DNA of 64,000 nucleotides from Cytophagaceae bacterium UBA7467 (GTDB lineage Bacteria; Bacteroidota; Bacteroidia; Cytophagales; Spirosomataceae). Shown piece after piece: positions 58,832 through 64,000 of this stretch (positions are counted from its first letter, which is position 1; every line of letters begins with the position of its first letter). The notes under the pieces are model-generated. The model ran no database searches, was not told the origin of the DNA, and was given only the letters and a program-made list of their open reading frames with translations. Position numbers and translations under genes: made by a program. The DNA lies in assembly GCA_002479785.1 (NCBI GenBank), contig DLPD01000013.1, positions 1 to 64,000 on the forward strand, in the 5' to 3' direction.

Positions 58832-59530
58832 TTATTTGCCTAAGAGAAATATACAAGGTTTTTTGTGTAAATCAGGTTGCGCTTTTGCCCAATCGCTTGC
58901 CTTTTTTGTTTGAACAAATCCGGTGGGTGACGTCACGTCACAAGCGATGCAAATGAGTGAATCAGGAGCACATTGTGCAACCAAATCTTCCAGCATCGCC
59001 TTGTTCCGATAGGGCGTTTCAATAAAGATTTGTGTTTGTCCCCATTTAGCCACCTCTCTATCCAATTGTTCAATTTTGCGAATGCGAGCAGCTTTGTCGA
59101 TGGGAAGGTAGCCAATAAAAGCGAAGCTTTGGCCTGAAAAACCAGATCCCATTAAACTGAGTAGGATGGAAGAAGGACCTACTAAAGGAATCACTTCTAT
59201 GTTTTGTTGCTGTGCAATCGAAACGGCTAAGGCGCCAGGATCCGCTATGCCAGGGCAACCTGCCTCTGAAATAACACCGATATACTCGACTGAACTATGT
59301 TTTTTGTAAAAATCAGTAACTGATTTAGGTTGGGTATCTTTGTCTAATACCTCAAAAACTAAATCATCTATCTGAATCCCCAGTTTCAATTCACTAATAA
59401 ATCGCCTCGCTGTGCGCACGTTTTCAACTAGATAATGCTTCGTTTGCTGTATAGCCGCTAATATTGCAGGGCTTAGAACTTCGGAAGAAGTGTTTTCAGC
59501 AATCGGGCAGGGGATCAGAAATAGTTTCAT
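58832..59530 (-). CDS. SAM-dependent methyltransferase, RsmI/YraL family
   Basis: A 232-residue tetrapyrrole-methylase-fold enzyme of the RsmI group, which 2'-O-methylates C1402 of 16S rRNA. Seen are the start LFLIPCPIAENT, YLVENVRTARRFI, ISEAGCPGIADPGA, PLVGPSSILLSLMGSGFSGQSFAFIGYLP and ETPYRNKAMLEDL. The start is the divergent Bacteroidota form, so the exact target is uncertain. ATGA overlap with the hydrolase gene upstream. Confidence 0.85.
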   Translation of the reverse strand: MKLFLIPCPIAENTSSEVLSPAILAAIQQTKHYLVENVRTARRFISELKLGIQIDDLVFEVLDKDTQPKSVTDFYKKHSSVEYIGVISEAGCPGIADPGALAVSIAQQQNIEVIPLVGPSSILLSLMGSGFSGQSFAFIGYLPIDKAARIRKIEQLDREVAKWGQTQIFIETPYRNKAMLEDLVAQCAPDSLICIACDVTSPTGFVQTKKASDWAKAQPDLHKKPCIFLLGK

Positions 59531-60288
59531 AAATACGGTTGAAGCGCCTGTAGAAATAATTCAGGTTGGTCTGCTTGCACCCAATGGCCTGCATTTGGAA
59601 TCTCTACTACTTCAAAATTAGGGAAAATTTCCGCAATGTATCGCTCGTCTTCCGGTTGAATATAATGAGAGTCTGCTCCTTTAATGAATAGCGTTTCGGT
59701 GTTCGAGGCGGCAGGAACAAATAATTCGTGCCCCACCACATCGATGTTTTTTGTGATTACTTTGAGGTTGATTCTCCACGCAAATTGTTGCTCCGCGTTC
59801 CGATAAAGGTTTTTTAGCAGGAATTGACGTACACCCTCTTTTTCTTCGAAGCGCTTTAAATGTTCATTGGCTGCTTGGCGACTCTCGAGTGTGCTTAAGT
59901 CAAGGCTGTTCAACCCTTCCAAAATGTGCGTATGATGCACCGGATAGAATTTAGGGGCGATATCCACAATAACGATTCGAGATGCGATGCCCGGATACAA
60001 TAAATCGAATTGCATCACCACTTTTCCACCCATACTGTGACCGATGAGAATAGGTTTTTCTAATTGATGCTCTTGAATGAATTCTAACAGATCAGCCGCC
60101 ATCACCTCATAATTGAATTCGTCTCCCCAGGGTGATTGTCCATGGTTCCTTTGGTCCACTAAAAATACGTGGTGATTTTCGGAGATGGCTTTTCCAAACC
60201 CCAACCAATTATCAGAGGTCCCAAATATGCCATGTAGTATAATAACCGGTGTGCCCGATTCTCCAAGTGCGCGATAGAATAATTTCAT
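59527..60288 (-). CDS. Alpha/beta hydrolase (YbfF-like esterase)
   Basis: A 253-residue cytoplasmic alpha/beta hydrolase. The oxyanion segment VIILHGIFGTSDNW, the nucleophile elbow GHSMGGKV (Ser), an Asp in LFIKGADSHYI and the catalytic His in IPNAGHWVQADQPELF form a full triad. It resembles YbfF acyl-CoA/ester hydrolases. It is joined to selD by TAATG and to the RsmI-like gene by ATGA. Confidence 0.9.
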   Translation of the reverse strand: MKLFYRALGESGTPVIILHGIFGTSDNWLGFGKAISENHHVFLVDQRNHGQSPWGDEFNYEVMAADLLEFIQEHQLEKPILIGHSMGGKVVMQFDLLYPGIASRIVIVDIAPKFYPVHHTHILEGLNSLDLSTLESRQAANEHLKRFEEKEGVRQFLLKNLYRNAEQQFAWRINLKVITKNIDVVGHELFVPAASNTETLFIKGADSHYIQPEDERYIAEIFPNFEVVEIPNAGHWVQADQPELFLQALQPYL

Positions 60289-61325
60289 TAGGCTATATAA
60301 ATGGCTTTTTCTTTGCGTTCTGTTAATTCTCCAATCGGACTTAATTCAAATCCATTCTCCATTGCAAAGGCTTCGAATTCAGCTGTATGCTCTGCTTCAA
60401 CGGCGATTAATAATCCCCCCGAAGTCTGTGGGTCAGCGCCAATGTATCTTTGTCGCTCGGAAATTTCCTCACTCAAACGTTCGCCATAGCTCGCTAAATT
60501 GCGTGCTGTACCACCTGGGAAGCACTTGAGGTCTAAATAATGATCAATATTAGGAAGCAATGGCAAGTTTTCAAACGCAATTTTTGCGCTCAATCCTGAT
60601 CCATCCGCCATCTCCACTAAGTGTCCAAACAACCCGAAACCTGTTACATCGGTCAAGGATTTTACGTATTCTAAGGGCCCTAACTTTTCTCCAAATGAAT
60701 TTAATGTACTCATTTGCTTCACCGCACGTGCTAAATCTGCTGGACTTACAATACCTCGTTTTTGGCCAGTCGATAAAATCCCAACCCCTAAAGGCTTCGT
60801 TAAATATAACATACAGCCCTTCGTAGCCTTATCATTCTGTTTCAAATGTTCTTTTCTCACTTTTCCTGTTACGGCTAGTCCAAAAATAGGCTCAGGTGAA
60901 TCTATTGAATGCCCTCCCGCTAACGGAATGCCTGCCTCAGCACAGGCCGCTCTTCCTCCCTCTAAAACTTGCGCAGCGATTTCAGGTGCCAATTTATCAA
61001 TGGGCCAGCCTAAGATGGCAATGGCCATCAATGGACTACCGCCCATTGCATAGATGTCAGAGATCGCATTAGTCGCGGCAATTTTTCCAAAATCAAAGGG
61101 ATCATCAACGATAGGCATAAAGAAATCCGTCGTCGAAATTACCGCCTCGCCATTCTGCCAATCAAAAACAGCCGCATCATCTCGACTCTCGTTTCCGACT
61201 AATAAGAGGGGATGAGAGGCTTTTGGTTTATCAGATTTAAGGATCTTATCCAATATCTGTGGGGATATTTTGCATCCACAACCTGCACCGTGGCTAAAGG
61301 AAGTTAATTTGATTTGTACTGACAT
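60288..61325 (-). CDS. selD: Selenide, water dikinase
   Basis: A 345-residue cytoplasmic enzyme that makes selenophosphate from selenide and ATP. The catalytic Cys16 lies in GAGCGCKI (codon TGT, not Sec), with LVGNESRDDAAVFDW, FFMPIVDDPFDFGKIAATNAISDIYAMGG and LTDVTGFGLFGHLVEMA as further landmarks. It heads a six-gene minus-strand operon with a hydrolase, RsmI-like, MBL, pssA and purS genes. No selA, selB, selC or mnmH is in the window, so the use (Sec or 2-selenouridine tRNA) is open. A TAATTTTG box lies 18 nt upstream. Confidence 0.94.
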   Translation of the reverse strand: MSVQIKLTSFSHGAGCGCKISPQILDKILKSDKPKASHPLLLVGNESRDDAAVFDWQNGEAVISTTDFFMPIVDDPFDFGKIAATNAISDIYAMGGSPLMAIAILGWPIDKLAPEIAAQVLEGGRAACAEAGIPLAGGHSIDSPEPIFGLAVTGKVRKEHLKQNDKATKGCMLYLTKPLGVGILSTGQKRGIVSPADLARAVKQMSTLNSFGEKLGPLEYVKSLTDVTGFGLFGHLVEMADGSGLSAKIAFENLPLLPNIDHYLDLKCFPGGTARNLASYGERLSEEISERQRYIGADPQTSGGLLIAVEAEHTAEFEAFAMENGFELSPIGELTERKEKAIYIA

Positions 61326-61342
61326 TTGAAATAATTAAGTTG

Positions 61343-61350
61343 CAAAATTA
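61343..61350 (-). promoter_or_regulatory. -7 promoter box of the selD operon
   Basis: TAATTTTG on the minus strand is a perfect TAnnTTTG match, giving a transcript start about 10 nt before the selD ATG. No clear -33 box is present. Confidence 0.5.
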
Positions 61351-61581
61351 TTCTTTAAATAATTAAAAATTAAGATTCTGTTAAATAAATGCTGTTTATA
61401 GGACTATAAGAGGCTGCTTCTGTTAGGAAATTGCAGGTTTTTTCAAGATTAGTCCTAAATATCAACGAATTACCCCATTTTATGTTAAAATACTTTTTTG
61501 AGATATTTTGGAGTATTTGATTTTTCTAGTTTATTTTGTGCTATCATTTCTCAAATTATTTTATAACTAAATTCCAAATTT
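61351..61581. promoter_or_regulatory. Upstream region of the Oar-like receptor gene
   Basis: A 231-nt AT-rich stretch with an 8-nt perfect inverted repeat TAGGACTA (61399-61406) and TAGTCCTA (61450-61457), 43 nt apart. The last 80 nt hold several TTTG/TATTTTG-like words but no single clear promoter. No RNA gene seen. Confidence 0.35.
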
Positions 61582-64000
61582 ATGCAGAGAAGATTTATTA
61601 CTAAATCTGTGTTGTTAGGGGCGTTTTTTGCGCTTATGATGACACTTCCTATTGGGCAGGCCTTTGCTCAGGGGTCTACGACATCCGCCTTGTCGGGTAC
61701 CGTTGTAGATGAAAAAGGTGAAGGATTGCCGGGTGCTACGGTAATTGCTATTCACGAGCCTACGGGTTCTCGTTACGGTGCATCTACTCGTGGTGATGGT
61801 CGTTACAACATTGTTAACATGCGTGTAGGTGGTCCCTATAAAGTGACTGTCTCTTTCGTAGGTTACAAGGAGTCTGTTCAATCAGGTATCTCTTTGACAT
61901 TAGCTTCTGAGCTTCGTCAAAACTTCAAATTAGAATTAAATCAAGCTCAACTGGAAGAAGTGAAGGTAGTGGCATCTCGTTCTTCTGTGATTAACTCAGG
62001 ACGTACAGGTGCTGCTACGACGGTTTCTAACAGCTCGATCACTACTTTACCTACGTTAAACCGTTCGTTGGGTGATTTTGCTCGTTTAGATCCTCGTGCA
62101 AACGGATTGAACTTCGCTGGTCGTAATGCATTGTACAACAACGTAACGGTAGACGGTGCGTTCTTTAATAATGCATTCGCTTTATCTCCTACGATTGGAG
62201 GTCAGGCTGGTGCTTCTCCTATTTCAGTGGATGCGATTGACCAATTCCAAGTATTAATTGCTCCTTATGACGTTCGTCAAGGTATGGCAACAGGTGCTAA
62301 CATCAACGTTGTAACTAAATCTGGTACTAACGATTGGACTGGTTCTGCTTACTATTTTGGAACCGACCAAAACCAAGTGGGTAACAAGATCGGAGATGTA
62401 GTGAACCAATATGGTAAATTCCAAAGAGGTCAATTCGGTGGTCGTATCGGTGGTGCCTTAGTGAAGAACAAATTGTTTGTTTTTGCTTCATTTGAGCAAG
62501 AATTACAAACTCAACCAGGTTCTAACTTTATTGCTCGTCGTGCAGGATCTACTGCAGGTAACCAATCAGTTGCAACTGTTGAGCAATTAGAATCAATCAA
62601 AAGCTTATTGAAATCGAAGTTTAACTACGATCCAGGTGCTTATGAAAACTGGGATAAAGAAAATTACTCACAAAAAGCAAACATTCGTTTGGACTGGAAT
62701 ATTTCTGACAAGCACAAGTTTAACTTAAAGTACAATTACTTACGTTCTTATGCAGATGTTAGCCCGTCATCATCAGGATCTTTATCTGGTGGTCGTAATC
62801 CATCTGCAACGGTTTTACCATTCCAAGGTTCATTATACCGTATCAACAATAACTTAGATTCGTATATTGTTGAATTAAACTCAACTTTCTCTAGCAAATT
62901 AGCGAATAACTTGACTGTAGGTTATACACAGATGCGTGACTTCCGTCAATCTCCAGTTAACAACACTCCGTTCCCTACAGTGGATATCGGTAACAATAAC
63001 TTGAATGAGTTAACGACATTTGGTTTTGAACCTTTCTCTGCTAACAACTTGTTAGATTCTGATATTTTCCAAGTATCAGATAACTTAACGTATTATGCAG
63101 GAAATCACGTGTTTACGTTAGGTGCGGCATTTGAAATGAATGCATTTAGAAATGGTTTTGCTCCTAACTATTATGGAGGTTATCAATTTAAATCAATCGA
63201 TGATTTTATTGCTTCAGTTAATACAGGTGTTTCTAACGCAGTTCAATACCAACAATCTTGGTCTAACTATGCGACATTCCCATTTGCGGAAATGAAAGGT
63301 AATACTACCTCGTTATACGTTCAGGATGAAATCACAGCAGCTAAAGGTTTGAAATTAACTTTTGGTCTTCGTGCGGATGGAACTTCATTCCCTGTTGATA
63401 ATGATCCTAAGTATAACAATGCGTATGTACCTAGCTTAACGTTCCGCAATAACACGGTTTTAAGAACAAACCAATTGCCAGACTTTACTACGTTATGGTC
63501 TCCGCGTTTTGGATTTAACTGGGATGTGAAAGATGATAAAACTACGCAAGTGCGCGGTGGTTTAGGTGTATTCTCTGGTCGTGTTCCTTATGTTTGGTTA
63601 TCTAACCAATTGTCTAACAATGGGGTTTTATTTGGATCTGAGCGTTTAACAAATCCTACAAACCGTCCATTTAATGCGAATGTGGATGCTTATCGTCCAG
63701 CTGTCTCTACTTCAATTATCCCTACGTCTTATAACTTAGCAGTTACGGATCCTAACTTCAAATTCTCTCAGGTGTTCCGTGCTAACTTAGCGTTAGACAA
63801 AAGCTTAGGAAATGGTTGGTTAGTTTCATTAGAAGGTATTTATACGAAAGATATCAATGCCGTTTACTTAGAAAACGTAAACTTACCAGATTCGAAAGTA
63901 AAGGCGGTAGGTGCTGATAACCGTGTGATTTATTACACGGCAACAAATGGTATTCCTACTAACACGAAGATTAACCAAATCTATGGTAACGTGAAAGGGG
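61582..64000 (+). CDS. TonB-dependent receptor, Oar-like, cut by the window edge
   Basis: A partial gene of 806 complete codons without a stop. A signal peptide (MQRRFITKSVLLGAFFALMM to AFAQG) is followed by a carboxypeptidase-regulatory-like domain (about 35-125: LSGTVVDEKGEGLPGATVIA, RVGGPYKVTVSFVGY), a plug (LPTLNRSLGDFARLDPRANG; NNVTVDGAFFNNAFALSP; IDQFQVLIAPYDVRQGMATGANINVVTKSGTNDWTGSAYYFG) and the first part of a beta-barrel. The plug motifs match Oar-type receptors of Myxococcus and Bacteroidota. Ligand unknown. It carries a long AT-rich upstream region. Confidence 0.93.
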   Translation, partial: MQRRFITKSVLLGAFFALMMTLPIGQAFAQGSTTSALSGTVVDEKGEGLPGATVIAIHEPTGSRYGASTRGDGRYNIVNMRVGGPYKVTVSFVGYKESVQSGISLTLASELRQNFKLELNQAQLEEVKVVASRSSVINSGRTGAATTVSNSSITTLPTLNRSLGDFARLDPRANGLNFAGRNALYNNVTVDGAFFNNAFALSPTIGGQAGASPISVDAIDQFQVLIAPYDVRQGMATGANINVVTKSGTNDWTGSAYYFGTDQNQVGNKIGDVVNQYGKFQRGQFGGRIGGALVKNKLFVFASFEQELQTQPGSNFIARRAGSTAGNQSVATVEQLESIKSLLKSKFNYDPGAYENWDKENYSQKANIRLDWNISDKHKFNLKYNYLRSYADVSPSSSGSLSGGRNPSATVLPFQGSLYRINNNLDSYIVELNSTFSSKLANNLTVGYTQMRDFRQSPVNNTPFPTVDIGNNNLNELTTFGFEPFSANNLLDSDIFQVSDNLTYYAGNHVFTLGAAFEMNAFRNGFAPNYYGGYQFKSIDDFIASVNTGVSNAVQYQQSWSNYATFPFAEMKGNTTSLYVQDEITAAKGLKLTFGLRADGTSFPVDNDPKYNNAYVPSLTFRNNTVLRTNQLPDFTTLWSPRFGFNWDVKDDKTTQVRGGLGVFSGRVPYVWLSNQLSNNGVLFGSERLTNPTNRPFNANVDAYRPAVSTSIIPTSYNLAVTDPNFKFSQVFRANLALDKSLGNGWLVSLEGIYTKDINAVYLENVNLPDSKVKAVGADNRVIYYTATNGIPTNTKINQIYGNVKG

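Noticed and set aside
60288..61325. Selenocysteine codon in SelD
   Set aside because: The catalytic position is a normal Cys codon (TGT) and there is no in-frame TGA.

Overview
The window reads as chromosomal DNA of a Bacteroidota bacterium, most likely class Cytophagia (a Spirosomataceae or Cytophagaceae relative; the genus is a guess). The evidence is the type IX secretion regulator PorX, TonB-dependent receptors with N-terminal carboxypeptidase-regulatory-like domains, a receptor paired with a DUF4249 lipoprotein, a DUF3078 outer-membrane protein, YfhO and TMEM220 family membrane proteins, and Bacteroidota-type promoter boxes (TAnnTTTG). Base composition is AT-rich and even. I see no prophage, integron, CRISPR array, tRNA or rRNA. 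Most of the window is housekeeping DNA packed in operons with 1-, 4- or 8-nt junctions.

Layout. 1-8.4 kb (minus strand) is an organic-acid, probably acetate, module: outer-membrane porin, MHS-type MFS symporter, small membrane protein, then a translationally coupled small membrane protein, a symporter-STAC-histidine kinase fusion, a receiver-only response regulator and acetyl-CoA synthetase. Beside it lies an IS1-InsA-like zinc-ribbon/HTH gene bracketed by two similar inverted sites. 9-13.1 kb holds a PH-like membrane protein, an RhlE-type helicase, MiaA, two rhodaneses and a PASTA protein. 13.4-16.1 kb has a Tat-exported oxidoreductase and a double DUF1080 protein, probably for sugars. 16.3-24 kb (plus) has MetZ-NuoH, a TonB receptor with its DUF4249 partner, ferrochelatase and an EamA transporter. 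24.2-33 kb (minus) has FKBP-YfhO-YicC and PdxA-dehydrogenase-MutS2-TPR.

33.1-40.7 kb (plus) has a pyruvate carboxylase carrying an extra C-terminal gamma-glutamylcyclotransferase-like domain, then a phosphodiesterase-like protein, a TIM-barrel isomerase, an MFS transporter and a LolA-like protein. 40.7-42.7 kb (minus) has a second isomerase, TMEM220 and a TPR lipoprotein. An SRP RNA gene with a full promoter lies at 42.79-42.86 kb, ahead of the FSA-type aldolase and an FtsE-like ATPase. 44.2-51.3 kb has PorX, a degenerate A-type Fe-S protein with Ppx/GppA, DUF3078, and a five-gene minus-strand cluster that includes a 53-residue gene. 51.3-57.2 kb (plus) has KdsB, then MetH-MetF-CoA-binding protein. 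57.2-61.3 kb (minus) is a tightly coupled SelD-to-PurS operon. An Oar-like TonB receptor runs off the right edge.

The observations most worth a second look are the pyruvate carboxylase fusion (36.64-37.01 kb), the paired inverted sites around the InsA-like gene (8.47-8.94 kb), the acetate two-component module without a DNA-binding output, the SRP RNA with a non-GGAA apical loop, and a family of low-complexity intergenic repeats near 13.2, 24.1 and 28.1 kb.
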